From Amycolatopsis alba DSM 44262 (lineage in GTDB: Bacteria; Actinomycetota; Actinomycetes; Mycobacteriales; Pseudonocardiaceae), in the NCBI RefSeq assembly GCF_000384215.1, contig NZ_KB913032.1, positions 7,463,605 through 7,527,604 on the forward strand: a stretch of DNA of 64,000 nt, given 5' to 3'. The notes beneath the pieces are model-generated. The model searched no databases. It worked only from the letters and a program-made list of their open reading frames with translations, and had not been told where the DNA came from. This document shows, piece after piece, positions 8,628 through 17,373 of the stretch; position 1 is the first letter of the stretch; the number at the start of each line of letters is the position of its first letter. The translations under genes were made by a program, and so were the position numbers.

Positions 8628-9854
8628 TCAGGCTTCGGCCAGGTACTTCTCCGCCTTCGCGGGATCGAAGAACCAGTGCTGGAAGTCGGTCGGATCGGAG
8701 AAACCGTTCGCGAACCGCGTCGCGACGGCGGGCTTCTCCCCCGCCGCGCCGATGATCTGGAGCACGTGCGGGGGCGGCGGCTGCAGCATCGCGTTGGTCC
8801 AGGTCGTCACGTGCTGGGCGTACTCCCAGTACTTGTCGAACGCCGCCGTCATCCACTCCTCGTCGAACGGCTTGTCGCCGCGTTCGAGGATCGAGTCCAG
8901 ATAGGACGCCGCGCAGTGGCTCGCGTTGTTGGAGCCCTGGCCGGTGATCGGGTCGTTGGCGACCACGACGTCGGCCATGCCGAGCACCGCGGTCCCGGTC
9001 GGCAGCTTGCCGACCGCGCTCCGCACGACCGGGGTGTAGCCCCCCGCCAGCGTCGCCTTCTCGTCGGTCAGCACGGCGTTCCTCGAACGCTCGTACTCCC
9101 ACGGGAGGAACTGCTTCATCAGCGAAAGGATCCTGTCGAGATGCTGCTGCGGCGACGGCCGGTCACCCCAGCAGTCGAGCGGGCCGCCGGGGACGCCCTC
9201 GAAGAAGAGGATGTCGCAGTTCCCGCTCAGCGTGTACGCGGGGATCATGAACAGCTCCCCCACGCCGGGGATGATGTTGAAGCGCACCGCGGCCTTGTCC
9301 GGATGCTCGGGCCGGGGTTCGAGGCCGTGCACGTACGCCAGCGAAAGCGCGCGCTGCGGCTCGGTGTACGGCGAGCGTTCCGGGATCCGGTCGAACAGCT
9401 GGACCAGCTCGCCCTTGCCCGCCGCGACGACGACCAGGTCGTACAGCTTCGCCAACGGCGCCAGATCCGAGGTGGTGACGCCGTGGATGACGACCTTGCC
9501 GCCACGGTCCTCCACCAGTTCCAGCCAGGCCGCCATCTTCACCCGCTGGTCCACCGACTGCGCGTAGTGCTCCAACGGCGCGAACCAGTCCAGCACCCGG
9601 CTGGAGTCAGGGCCCGCGATAGACACGCCGAGTCCCTCGACGCGGACGGTCTCGTCCTCCCACAGGTTCAGCTTGTGGTCCCGCTCGTGCTGCAGGGCGG
9701 AGTGGAACATGCACTGGGTCGACATCACCTTGCCGGACCGGATCTCGTCCGGCGTCCGCGCCGACATCACCGTGACGTCGTAGTCGTGGTTCAGCAGGCT
9801 CAAGGCCAGCTGCAATCCCGACTGCCCGGCACCGACGATCAGAACCTTGCGCAT
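8628..9854 (-). CDS. Styrene/indole monooxygenase-like FAD-dependent monooxygenase (StyA family)
   Basis: A 408-residue single-component flavin-binding protein. It starts MRKVLIVGAGQSGLQLALSL, a Rossmann GxGxxG for FAD, and has the StyA-type segment GQGSNNASHCA near residue 310 that contacts the isoalloxazine. StyA enzymes epoxidise styrene or indole using FADH2 supplied by a separate reductase; no reductase gene is adjacent. The ATG at 9854 fits GGGAGG better than the one at 9863. The gene starts about 24 bp after cvnD and appears to be the last gene of the conservon operon. The true substrate is unknown. Confidence 0.85.
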   Translation of the reverse strand: MRKVLIVGAGQSGLQLALSLLNHDYDVTVMSARTPDEIRSGKVMSTQCMFHSALQHERDHKLNLWEDETVRVEGLGVSIAGPDSSRVLDWFAPLEHYAQSVDQRVKMAAWLELVEDRGGKVVIHGVTTSDLAPLAKLYDLVVVAAGKGELVQLFDRIPERSPYTEPQRALSLAYVHGLEPRPEHPDKAAVRFNIIPGVGELFMIPAYTLSGNCDILFFEGVPGGPLDCWGDRPSPQQHLDRILSLMKQFLPWEYERSRNAVLTDEKATLAGGYTPVVRSAVGKLPTGTAVLGMADVVVANDPITGQGSNNASHCAASYLDSILERGDKPFDEEWMTAAFDKYWEYAQHVTTWTNAMLQPPPPHVLQIIGAAGEKPAVATRFANGFSDPTDFQHWFFDPAKAEKYLAEA

Positions 9855-9878
9855 CCTCGACATTCCTCCCGGAACTGT

Positions 9879-10496
9879 TCAGCTGAGTGAAGCGAACTCT
9901 CGACCCGGTCCGGAGACCACCGCGAGGGACAGCGTGTGGGAAACCAGTTCCTGCAGCGTCGCGACCGCCGACTTCGGGTCGCGGGCGTCACAGGTGACCA
10001 GCGGGATGTCCGGGGACAACGCCAGCGCGTCGCGGACCTCGTCGAGGTCGTGCACCGGTGCCCCCTCGAACTGGTTGACCGCGACGATGAACGGCAGCTC
10101 GGAGTCGTTTTCGAAGTAGTTGATCGCGGCGAACGACTGGTCGATCCGGCTGGTGTCGACCAGCACCACGGCGCCGAGCGCGCCGCGCGAGAGGTCGTCC
10201 CAGAGGAACCAGAACCGGGCCTGGCCGGGGGTGCCGAACAGATACAGGAGCAGGTCTTCACGCAGGGTGATCCGGCCGAAGTCCATCGCGACCGTGGTGG
10301 TGGATTTGGTTCCGGGTGGCACCAGTTCGTCGACCCCGGCGCCTGCCTCGGTCATCCAGGCTTCGTTGCTCAGGGGCGGGACCTCGGAGACGGAGCCGAC
10401 GAACGTCGTCTTGCCAACGCCGAATCCACCGGCGACCACGATCTTGGCGGAGATCGCCAGAAGATCGGCGTCAGACCGGGAGGCGCTTGAGTCCAT
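9879..10496 (-). CDS. cvnD: Conservon GTPase CvnD
   Basis: A 205-residue small G protein of the conservon type. The P-loop GGFGVGKTT spans residues 23-31, the G3 motif is FGTPGQ (with Gln) and the G4 motif is NQFE in place of NKxD, as is usual in this family. It is thought to act at the membrane with CvnA-C in a complex likened to eukaryotic G-protein signalling. The start overlaps the end of cvnC by 26 bp, so translation is coupled. A monooxygenase gene follows. Confidence 0.93.
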   Translation of the reverse strand: MDSSASRSDADLLAISAKIVVAGGFGVGKTTFVGSVSEVPPLSNEAWMTEAGAGVDELVPPGTKSTTTVAMDFGRITLREDLLLYLFGTPGQARFWFLWDDLSRGALGAVVLVDTSRIDQSFAAINYFENDSELPFIVAVNQFEGAPVHDLDEVRDALALSPDIPLVTCDARDPKSAVATLQELVSHTLSLAVVSGPGREFASLS

Positions 10497-10854
10497 CGAG
10501 GATCCTCTCGAGCACGTTCGTGTCGTGGTTGTAGGCGTGGGCCGTCGGGTGCACGAAGACGGCGCCCTGGGTGGCGAGGTCGCCGATGAGCACGCGGACC
10601 ACGCCCAAAGGCAGATCCAGTCCCACCGAAAGCTCGGCGATCGACGCGCGTTCGCGGGCCCGCTCGTACAGCGAGCGCGATTCGGGCATCAGCGCCTCCG
10701 CCAGCGACGGGTCGTAGCGCGGAACCGAGATCAGGGTCTCCACCAGCAACAGCTGGCTGCTCTTGGTGCGGCCGCCGGTCAGCGCGTACGGCCGGATTCT
10801 GCGGCTGCGCATCTTGACCGGCCGGTCCGGAGATTGGTCGCTGGACACGGTCAT
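10471..10854 (-). CDS. cvnC: Conservon protein CvnC (DUF742)
   Basis: A 127-residue DUF742 protein with RPYALTGGRT (about residues 21-30) and the central LPLGVVRVLIGDLATQGAVFVH that is diagnostic of CvnC. The fold is predicted to be a winged-helix-like domain. It sits between the roadblock protein and the GTPase, overlapping the latter by 26 bp, in the standard conservon order. Confidence 0.93.
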   Translation of the reverse strand: MTVSSDQSPDRPVKMRSRRIRPYALTGGRTKSSQLLLVETLISVPRYDPSLAEALMPESRSLYERARERASIAELSVGLDLPLGVVRVLIGDLATQGAVFVHPTAHAYNHDTNVLERILDGLKRLPV

Positions 10855-10873
10855 CCCTTCCTTCTCCGGATTC

Positions 10874-11308
10874 TCAGGCCGGCGGCCGTCGGGCGGTCAG
10901 GACCTGCCGGAGTCCCGCTCGCACCTCGGGGGTGAGGGCGTGACCGGCGTTGGTGATGAACTGGGTCATCTCGTAGGCGACGACCTTCATGTCGCAGTCC
11001 GGTTCGGTGAGCACCGCGAGCCCGGCCTCGGAGCCGATCCCCATGAACAGGAAGTACCCGCGGGTGAGCCGGATGATGATCTGCTCGCAGTTGCCCTTGC
11101 CGAACAGCGCGGCGCTGTTGCCCGCGAGGCTGAGCAGGCCGCTCGCGATGGCGGCGAGCTGCTCGGCGTCGTCACTGGACACCGATTCCGACGCGGTCAA
11201 AGGGAAACCGTCGACGGACATGATCAGCGCGTGGCTGGCGCCGTGCACCTTGCGCACGAAGTCGTCGAGCAGCCACGTGAAATCCGTGGTCGCGTCCTGG
11301 GCGGTCAC
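10874..11308 (-). CDS. cvnB: Conservon roadblock/LC7 protein CvnB
   Basis: A 144-residue roadblock/LC7-fold protein. It starts MTAQDATTDFTWLLDDFVRKVHGASHALIMS-like, with HALIMSVDGFPLTAS (about residues 26-40) and an ending GLRQVLTARRPPA. Roadblock proteins act as dimeric regulators of small GTPases, here presumably CvnD. The ATG overlaps the cvnA stop by 4 bp. Confidence 0.93.
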   Translation of the reverse strand: MTAQDATTDFTWLLDDFVRKVHGASHALIMSVDGFPLTASESVSSDDAEQLAAIASGLLSLAGNSAALFGKGNCEQIIIRLTRGYFLFMGIGSEAGLAVLTEPDCDMKVVAYEMTQFITNAGHALTPEVRAGLRQVLTARRPPA

Positions 11309-12528
11309 TGGGTGTTTCCTCCGGTCTCACGCTCGTGCCGGTCGTCGAGAGCGGCGCGCTCGCCGTCGGTGAAGGCATCGAGGTCGGCCAGCAGCGCCTC
11401 GTGCCCGTCCGCCGCGTCGGCGGACGGGGTCGGCGGGGCCGGTTCGTCGGGCAAAGTCCTGATACTGCGGGAAACCCGGCGCGGAAGACCGCTCGGCGTG
11501 GTGCCGCCGTCGGTGGGCGGCTGGAAGGCCGTGCGCGGACGCGGGCTGGGCTTGCGTTCCGGTTCCGGCTCCGTCGTGGCGGCCGGACGGCGCCGCGGCA
11601 GCCCGGACGGCGCCGCGACGGGGTTTCCCACGGGCGCTCCGTTGGTGATCCTGGCCTGTGGCAGCACCACGGTCTGCGAACCGGACCACTGCTTCTCGGC
11701 CAGTTCCGAGACCACCGGGACCGGCAGCAGCACGGTGGCGACCGTGCCGTGCGGGGTGCGGCGGTCGAGTTTGACGGTGATCTCGTGCCGGTCGGCGAGC
11801 CTGCCGACGACGGCGAGTCCCATATGCCGCACCGAATCGTCGTCGAGCACCGCACCGGCGGCCAGCCGCTCGTTCAGTGCCGCGAGACGGTCGGGTGGCA
11901 TGCCGATGCCCTCGTCCTCGATGCGGATCAGCACACTCCCCTGTTCGGTGAGGTGCGCGCTGACACTGACCGGCGAACTCGGTGACGACTGGTTCGCCGC
12001 GTTGTCGAACAGTTCCGCGAGGATCCGGCTGACGTCCTCGGCGGCGAAACCGACGACGCCGAGCGAAACCACGCGGCCGATCGTGATCCGCGAGTAGTGG
12101 TCGATCGACGACATCGCGGCCCGCATCACGTCCAGCACGGACGAGATCCCGGCAGCCGTGTCGTCGGCGTCCCGGCCGGCGAGCACGCGCAGGTTCTCGG
12201 CGTTGCGCCGCAAGCGGGTCGCCAGGTGGTCGAGCCGGTAGAGCTCGGCGAGGCGGTCGGAGTTCTCCTCCCCCGCCTCCATCGTCTCCAGCTGCGCGAG
12301 CAACTGGTCGAGCAGATTGAGGTCGCGCAGCGCGACATTGGAACAGACACCGGCGAGCGCGCCTGCTTCCGGCGCCTCGACGGCAGGCCGTTGTTCCACC
12401 GCCGGTTCGGCGGGCGGAGCCGACGGATCGTGCCGGGGCGGTGCGGCGAGGAACTGCGCCGCGGCGACCCTGGAACGGTCCAGAAGAACCCGTGAGCGGT
12501 CAAGCAAGCCTCGAGCCCGCGTCACCAT
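11305..12528 (-). CDS. cvnA: Conservon histidine-kinase-like protein CvnA, short form without a sensor
   Basis: A 407-residue cytosolic protein. The dimerisation helix DHLATRLRRNAENLRVLAG (about residues 102-120) is followed by an HATPase_c domain with N-box ELFDNAANQSSP, G1 box EDEGIGMP and G2 box MGLAVVGRLADRHEI. The C-terminal third is Pro/Arg-rich and disordered. CvnA proteins usually carry an N-terminal membrane-anchored extracellular domain; none is present and no in-frame upstream extension was seen. Input must therefore come from the cytoplasm or a partner (inference). It begins a five-gene minus-strand operon. Confidence 0.9.
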   Translation of the reverse strand: MVTRARGLLDRSRVLLDRSRVAAAQFLAAPPRHDPSAPPAEPAVEQRPAVEAPEAGALAGVCSNVALRDLNLLDQLLAQLETMEAGEENSDRLAELYRLDHLATRLRRNAENLRVLAGRDADDTAAGISSVLDVMRAAMSSIDHYSRITIGRVVSLGVVGFAAEDVSRILAELFDNAANQSSPSSPVSVSAHLTEQGSVLIRIEDEGIGMPPDRLAALNERLAAGAVLDDDSVRHMGLAVVGRLADRHEITVKLDRRTPHGTVATVLLPVPVVSELAEKQWSGSQTVVLPQARITNGAPVGNPVAAPSGLPRRRPAATTEPEPERKPSPRPRTAFQPPTDGGTTPSGLPRRVSRSIRTLPDEPAPPTPSADAADGHEALLADLDAFTDGERAALDDRHERETGGNTQ

Positions 12529-12764
12529 GTGCTTCCACTTCTTTCTCTTCGCCTACCCGGACCCGTGTCGCACTCTCCAGCACAACGACGGTCATGCAAG
12601 CAGAAGTCACTATCCGTGTCCACAGTCGGTTTCCGTCCAACCGCTGGTAGTGACGTATCCACCAAAGCGTTACGGCTGGTGAGCGGTGCTCACTAGGCCA
12701 TTCGGCTCATCTTGAGTGTCCTGCGACACGGGGGATGTCCGAAAAGTGCGGAGTGCGCATTAAT

Positions 12765-12793
12765 TTGCGGGGCACGCAACTTTTGCCTAACCT
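12765..12793 (+). promoter_or_regulatory. Promoter of the TetR/ABC-exporter genes; leaderless start
   Basis: TTGCGG (12765-12770) and TAACCT (12788-12793) are separated by 17 bp. Initiation about 7 bases later would fall on the GTG at 12801, so the TetR message is probably leaderless. Confidence 0.65.
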
Positions 12794-12800
12794 GTCGGTC

Positions 12801-13448
12801 GTGAGTCTCGACCCCGTCGCCCCTCTCGGACTGCGCGAACGCAAGAAGCGCGCGGCCCGTCGCGCCATGAGCGAGGCAGCGCTCAAACTCGCCATGGAGA
12901 AGGGGGTCGAGCAGGTCCGCGTCGAGGACATCGCCAACGCCGTCGGCGTCTCTCCGCGCACGTTCAACAACTACTTCTCCAGCAAGGAGGAAGCGATCTG
13001 CTCGTTCATCGTCGAACGGCAGGAACTCCTGCGGGAGGCGCTGCGCGAGCGACCTTCGGAAGAGACGCTGTGGGAGGCGGTCGGAACCGCCACGCTGGAG
13101 GCTTACGGCAGCTTGGGCGAGCCGAACCGCGGCTCGGTGGAGCTGGCGCGATCGCTGCTCCTGCACCCGTCGGTGCAAGGCGAGTTCCTCAAGGCGCACG
13201 CCAAGGTCGAGCAGGTACTGGCGGACGCCATCCTGGAACGCGCGGGGGCGGGCGCGGAAAACGCGTTGAACGCGCGGCTCATGGCGGCGATCGTGGAGTC
13301 CGCGGTGAAGACCGCGTTCTTCAGTTGGCTGATCAACGAGGGTTCCCGGCCGTTCCTCGAGACGCTCGGTGTCCTTCTGCGCGAGGCCGCGGCGGGAATC
13401 CCGTCGCTCACCCGCCCCGAACCGGTGAAGAAACCGAAGAAGCAGTAA
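12801..13448 (+). CDS. TetR-family transcriptional regulator
   Basis: A 215-residue TetR protein. The N-terminal helix-turn-helix has VRVEDIANAVGVSPRTFNNYFSSKEEAI (shown in part: ANAVGVSPRTFNNYFSSKE) after the basic stretch RERKKRAARRAM. The C-terminal ligand domain ends in a Lys-rich tail KKPKKQ. The GTG at 12801 fits a promoter that starts on it; the longer in-frame start at 12735 overlaps the -35 region. It lies 31 bp before the ABC exporter operon and most likely controls it together with itself. Confidence 0.9.
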   Translation: MSLDPVAPLGLRERKKRAARRAMSEAALKLAMEKGVEQVRVEDIANAVGVSPRTFNNYFSSKEEAICSFIVERQELLREALRERPSEETLWEAVGTATLEAYGSLGEPNRGSVELARSLLLHPSVQGEFLKAHAKVEQVLADAILERAGAGAENALNARLMAAIVESAVKTAFFSWLINEGSRPFLETLGVLLREAAAGIPSLTRPEPVKKPKKQ

Positions 13449-13479
13449 CACCCTACCCACCACTGGGGGAGTAACCGTT

Positions 13480-15213
13480 GTGCTGACGAAGCTGTTGCGC
13501 ATTCATCTGCGCCCGTACCGGCGAGAACTGTGGCTGATCGTGCTGCTGCAGTTCGTCCAGACCCTCGCCGGGCTCTACCTGCCGACGCTGAACGCCGACA
13601 TCATCGACCACGGCGTGGTCAAGGGCGACATGGACTACATCCTCGGCGTCGGCGGCGTCATGCTGCTGGTGTCGCTGGTGCAGATCGCCTGCTCGATCGG
13701 CGCCGTCTACTTCGGCGCCCGCACCGCGATGGCGGTCGGCCGTGACGTCCGCGGCGCGATCTTCCACCGGGTCCAGGACTTCTCCGCCCGCGAAGTCGGC
13801 CAGTTCGGCACGCCGTCGCTGATCACCCGCACCACCAACGACGTCCAGCAGGTGCAGATGCTGACGTTGATGTCGTTCACCCTGATGGTGTCCGCGCCGA
13901 TCATGTGCTTCGGCGGCATCGTCATGGCGCTGAACCAGGACGTCACCCTGTCGTGGCTGCTCGTGGTCGTGGTGCCGATCCTCGGCGTCTCGGTCGGGAT
14001 CATCATCGCGAAGATGCGGCCGGCGTTCCGGCTGATGCAGGAGCGCATCGACAAGATCAACCAGATCCTGCGTGAGCAGATCATGGGCATCCGCGTGATC
14101 CGGGCCTTCGTCAAGGACGATCACGAGCGGCGGCGGTTCACCAAGGCGAACACCGAACTGCTGGACGTCTCCCTGATCGTCGGCAGGCTCATGGCGCTGA
14201 TGTTCCCCATCGTCATGCTCGTGATGAACGCCTCCAGCGTCGCCGTGCTGTGGTTCGGCGGGCTGCGCATCGACGACGGCAGCATGCAGATCGGCGCGCT
14301 CACCGCGTTCCTGTCCTATCTGATGCAGATCCTGATGGCGGTCATGATGGCCACCTTCATGTTCATGATGGTGCCGCGCGCCGAGGTCAGCGCCGAGCGC
14401 ATCACCGAGGTGCTCGACACGCACACCAGCGTCGTCCTTCCGTCGAACCCGGTCAGCCCCGGTGAAGTGCACGGACGACTCGAACTGTCCGATGTGGAGT
14501 TCCGCTACCCCGGCGCGGAGAAGCCGGTGCTGCAGGAGATCTCACTGCTGGCCATGCCCGGCGAGACGACCGCGATCATCGGCAGCACGGGCAGCGGGAA
14601 GACCACCCTGCTCAACCTGATCCCCCGGCTGATGGACGCCACCGACGGCTCGGTGCGCGTCGATGACGTCGACGTCCGGGAGCTGGATCCGACCGTCCTG
14701 TCCGACGCCGTCGGGCTGGTGCCGCAGAAGCCGTACCTGTTCGCCGGGACGGTCGCGAGCAACCTGCGCTACGGCAAGTCCGACGCCACCGACGAGGAAC
14801 TGTGGCACGCGCTGGAAGTGGCGCAGGGCAAGGACTTCGTCGAGCGGATGCCCGAGGGGCTGGACTCCACCATCGCCCAGGGCGGGACCAACGTCTCGGG
14901 AGGCCAGCGGCAGCGGCTCGCGATCGCTCGGATGCTGGTGCGGCGCCCCGAGATCTACCTGTTCGACGACTCTTTCTCCGCACTCGACTACGCGACCGAC
15001 GCAGCGTTGCGGCGCGCGCTGGTGGCCGAGACCGCCGAGGCGACCGTGGTCATCGTCGCGCAGCGGGTCAGCACGATCCGCCACGCCGACCGCATCATCG
15101 TGCTCGACGAGGGCCGCGTCGTCGGCAACGGAACGCACACCGAACTCATGGACCGCAACGAAACCTATCGGGAGATCGTGCTGTCCCAGCTGACCGAGCA
15201 GGAGGCCGCCTGA
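13480..15213 (+). CDS. ABC exporter half-transporter with degenerate ATP-site residues
   Basis: A 577-residue type IV ABC exporter subunit with six membrane helices (residues about 15-290) and a nucleotide-binding domain. Walker A is GSTGSGKTT (about 368-376) and the signature VSGGQ (472-476) is canonical. The catalytic Glu after Walker B is Asp (LFDDSFSALD, D497) and the switch His is Gln (AQRVST, Q528). This is the degenerate-site partner of a heterodimer, as in TM287/288-type exporters. The GTG at 13480 has GGGGGAG 8 bases upstream. Substrate unknown. Confidence 0.93.
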   Translation: MLTKLLRIHLRPYRRELWLIVLLQFVQTLAGLYLPTLNADIIDHGVVKGDMDYILGVGGVMLLVSLVQIACSIGAVYFGARTAMAVGRDVRGAIFHRVQDFSAREVGQFGTPSLITRTTNDVQQVQMLTLMSFTLMVSAPIMCFGGIVMALNQDVTLSWLLVVVVPILGVSVGIIIAKMRPAFRLMQERIDKINQILREQIMGIRVIRAFVKDDHERRRFTKANTELLDVSLIVGRLMALMFPIVMLVMNASSVAVLWFGGLRIDDGSMQIGALTAFLSYLMQILMAVMMATFMFMMVPRAEVSAERITEVLDTHTSVVLPSNPVSPGEVHGRLELSDVEFRYPGAEKPVLQEISLLAMPGETTAIIGSTGSGKTTLLNLIPRLMDATDGSVRVDDVDVRELDPTVLSDAVGLVPQKPYLFAGTVASNLRYGKSDATDEELWHALEVAQGKDFVERMPEGLDSTIAQGGTNVSGGQRQRLAIARMLVRRPEIYLFDDSFSALDYATDAALRRALVAETAEATVVIVAQRVSTIRHADRIIVLDEGRVVGNGTHTELMDRNETYREIVLSQLTEQEAA

Positions 15214-17246
15214 TGAGCGCGCCCGAATCCACGGCATCCACCGCAGAAACCACGAATGCCCCGGCCAAACCGATGGGTGAGCGCGCGAGCGCGGCACGGG
15301 GACCAGGCCCCGGCGGAGGCGGTTTCGGCCGCGGTCCCGGCGCCTTCATGGGCGGACAGCCCGCCGAAAAGGCCTTGGACTTCAAAGGGTCGCTGAAGCG
15401 TCTGCTGGGCCTGCTGAAGCCGCAGCGCGCCATGTTGTACGGCATCCTGCTCTTCGGCATCGCCAGTGTCACGCTGAGTGTCATCGGCCCGAAGATCCTC
15501 GGCATGGCGACGGACCTGATCTTCGCGGGCGTCGTCGCGAAGGACATGCCACCGGGGGTGAGCAAGGAAGCGGTCATCGCCGGGCTGCGGGCGGAAGGCA
15601 ACACCACGCTCGCCGACCTGTACTCGGGGATCGACTTCGTACCCGGCCAGCGCATCGACATCGACGCTGTCGGCCAGGTCCTGATGTGGGTGCTGCTGCT
15701 CTACATCGTGGCGTCGTTCTTCGCGCTGCTGCAGTCTCGGCTGACCACGAACCTGGTCCAGCGGGCGGTGTTCGAACTGCGGGAGCGGATCGAGGAGAAG
15801 TTCGCCAAGCTCCCGCTGAGCTACTTCGACCGCCAGCCGCGCGGCGAGGTGCTGAGCCGGGCCACCAACGACATCGACAACCTCGCGCTGTCCCTTCAGC
15901 AGACGCTCGCCCAGATCGTGTCGTCACTGCTGATGGTCATCGGCGTGCTCGTGATGATGTTCGTCATCTCGCCGGTGCTCGCGCTGGTCGCGCTGCTTTC
16001 GGTGCCGGCTTCGGTGTTCGTCGCGGCCAAGATCGGCAAGAAGGCGCAGCCGCAGTTCATCAAGCAGTGGTCCACCACCGGGCGGCTCAACGCGCATATC
16101 GAGGAGATGTACACCGGACACTCGCTGGTCAAGGTGTTCGGCCGCCGTGAGGAGGCCCAGGAGGTCTTCCGGGAGCACAACGACACGCTCTACGGCGCGA
16201 GCTTCAAGGCGCAGTTCATCTCGGGCACCATCCAGCCCGCGATGATGTTCATCGGCAACCTGAGCTACGTGCTGGTGGCCGTGATCGGCGCGCTGCGAGT
16301 GGCGTCCGGGACGCTGACGCTCGGTGAGGTCCAGGCGTTCATCCAGTACTCGCGGCAGTTCAGCCAGCCGGTCACGCAGATCGCCAGCATGGCGAACCTG
16401 CTGCAGTCCGGGATCGCGTCCGCGGAGCGGGTCTTCGCGTTGCTCGACGCGGACGAGCAGGAGCCCGAGCCCGCCGAACCCGCACGGGTGGCGGCCCCTC
16501 GTGGCCAGGTCGAGTTCGAGCACGTGTCGTTCCGGTACGTCGAGGACACGCCGCTCATCGAGGATCTGTCGCTGACCGTCGATCCAGGGCATACCGTGGC
16601 GATCGTCGGCCCGACCGGCGCGGGGAAGACCACGCTGGTCAATCTGCTCATGCGGTTCTACGAACTCGACGGTGGCCGGATCACCCTCGACGGCGTCGAC
16701 ATCGCCGAGATGGACCGTGAGGACCTGCGGGCGAAGACCGGCATGGTGCTGCAGGACGCGTGGCTGTTCGGCGGCACGATCGCGGAGAACATCGCCTACG
16801 GTTCCGAGAGCGCCACGCAGGAGGAGATCGTCGCGGCGGCCAAGGCGACCCACGTCGACCGGTTCGTCCGTACGCTGCCCGACGGCTACGACACGGTGAT
16901 CGACGACGAGGGCGGCACGGTCAGCGCCGGCGAGAAACAGCTGATCACCGTCGCGAGGGCGTTCCTGGCGAAACCCGCGATCCTCATCCTCGACGAGGCC
17001 ACCAGTTCGGTCGACACCCGGACCGAGGTGCTGATCCAGCGGGCGATGAATTCGCTGCGCGAGGGACGGACGAGTTTTGTCATCGCGCACCGGTTGTCCA
17101 CCATTCGGGACGCGGACGTCATCCTCGTGATGGAAAACGGCTCGATCGTCGAACAGGGCGACCACGAAACGCTGCTGCTCACCGGAGGTGCGTACTCGCG
17201 GCTCTACGCGGCCCAGTTCGCCGAGGCGCTGGCCGAAACCGACTGA
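15213..17246 (+). CDS. ABC exporter half-transporter, catalytic-site partner
   Basis: A 677-residue partner of the preceding subunit, coupled by a TGATG overlap. A Gly/Pro-rich N-terminal tail of about 50 residues precedes six membrane helices and a nucleotide-binding domain. Walker A is GPTGAGKTT, Walker B LILDEATSS keeps the catalytic Glu, and the switch AHRLST keeps His. Its signature is VSAGEKQL rather than LSGGQ. Together the pair forms one consensus and one degenerate ATP site, complementary to the defects in the first subunit. It probably exports drugs, peptides or lipids. Confidence 0.95.
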   Translation: MSAPESTASTAETTNAPAKPMGERASAARGPGPGGGGFGRGPGAFMGGQPAEKALDFKGSLKRLLGLLKPQRAMLYGILLFGIASVTLSVIGPKILGMATDLIFAGVVAKDMPPGVSKEAVIAGLRAEGNTTLADLYSGIDFVPGQRIDIDAVGQVLMWVLLLYIVASFFALLQSRLTTNLVQRAVFELRERIEEKFAKLPLSYFDRQPRGEVLSRATNDIDNLALSLQQTLAQIVSSLLMVIGVLVMMFVISPVLALVALLSVPASVFVAAKIGKKAQPQFIKQWSTTGRLNAHIEEMYTGHSLVKVFGRREEAQEVFREHNDTLYGASFKAQFISGTIQPAMMFIGNLSYVLVAVIGALRVASGTLTLGEVQAFIQYSRQFSQPVTQIASMANLLQSGIASAERVFALLDADEQEPEPAEPARVAAPRGQVEFEHVSFRYVEDTPLIEDLSLTVDPGHTVAIVGPTGAGKTTLVNLLMRFYELDGGRITLDGVDIAEMDREDLRAKTGMVLQDAWLFGGTIAENIAYGSESATQEEIVAAAKATHVDRFVRTLPDGYDTVIDDEGGTVSAGEKQLITVARAFLAKPAILILDEATSSVDTRTEVLIQRAMNSLREGRTSFVIAHRLSTIRDADVILVMENGSIVEQGDHETLLLTGGAYSRLYAAQFAEALAETD

Positions 17247-17260
17247 ACCGCATCGGAGCG

Positions 17261-17300
17261 AAGGCCCCTTTCCTGCTTTTCACTGTAGGAAAGGGGCCTT
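17261..17300 (+). terminator. Terminator-like hairpin after the ABC exporter
   Basis: Perfect 14-bp arms AAGGCCCCTTTCCT (17261-17274 and 17287-17300) around a 12-base loop. The stem carries the AAGGCCCCTT core of the intergenic hairpin family and lies 14 bp after the exporter stop codon. Confidence 0.7.
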
Positions 17301-17329
17301 TCGGCACCCGTACCGACCGTGAACGGCGC

Positions 17330-17335
17330 TAGGCT
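17330..17335 (+). promoter_or_regulatory. Probable -10 box of the LigD-like gene
   Basis: TAGGCT, in the same spacing style as the boxes seen before other starts in the window. Initiation near 17341 would leave a short leader with GGAGAGG (17351-17357). Confidence 0.4.
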
Positions 17336-17373
17336 TGCGTGAACGGATCCGGAGAGGGGTGCGCTGGCCGACC

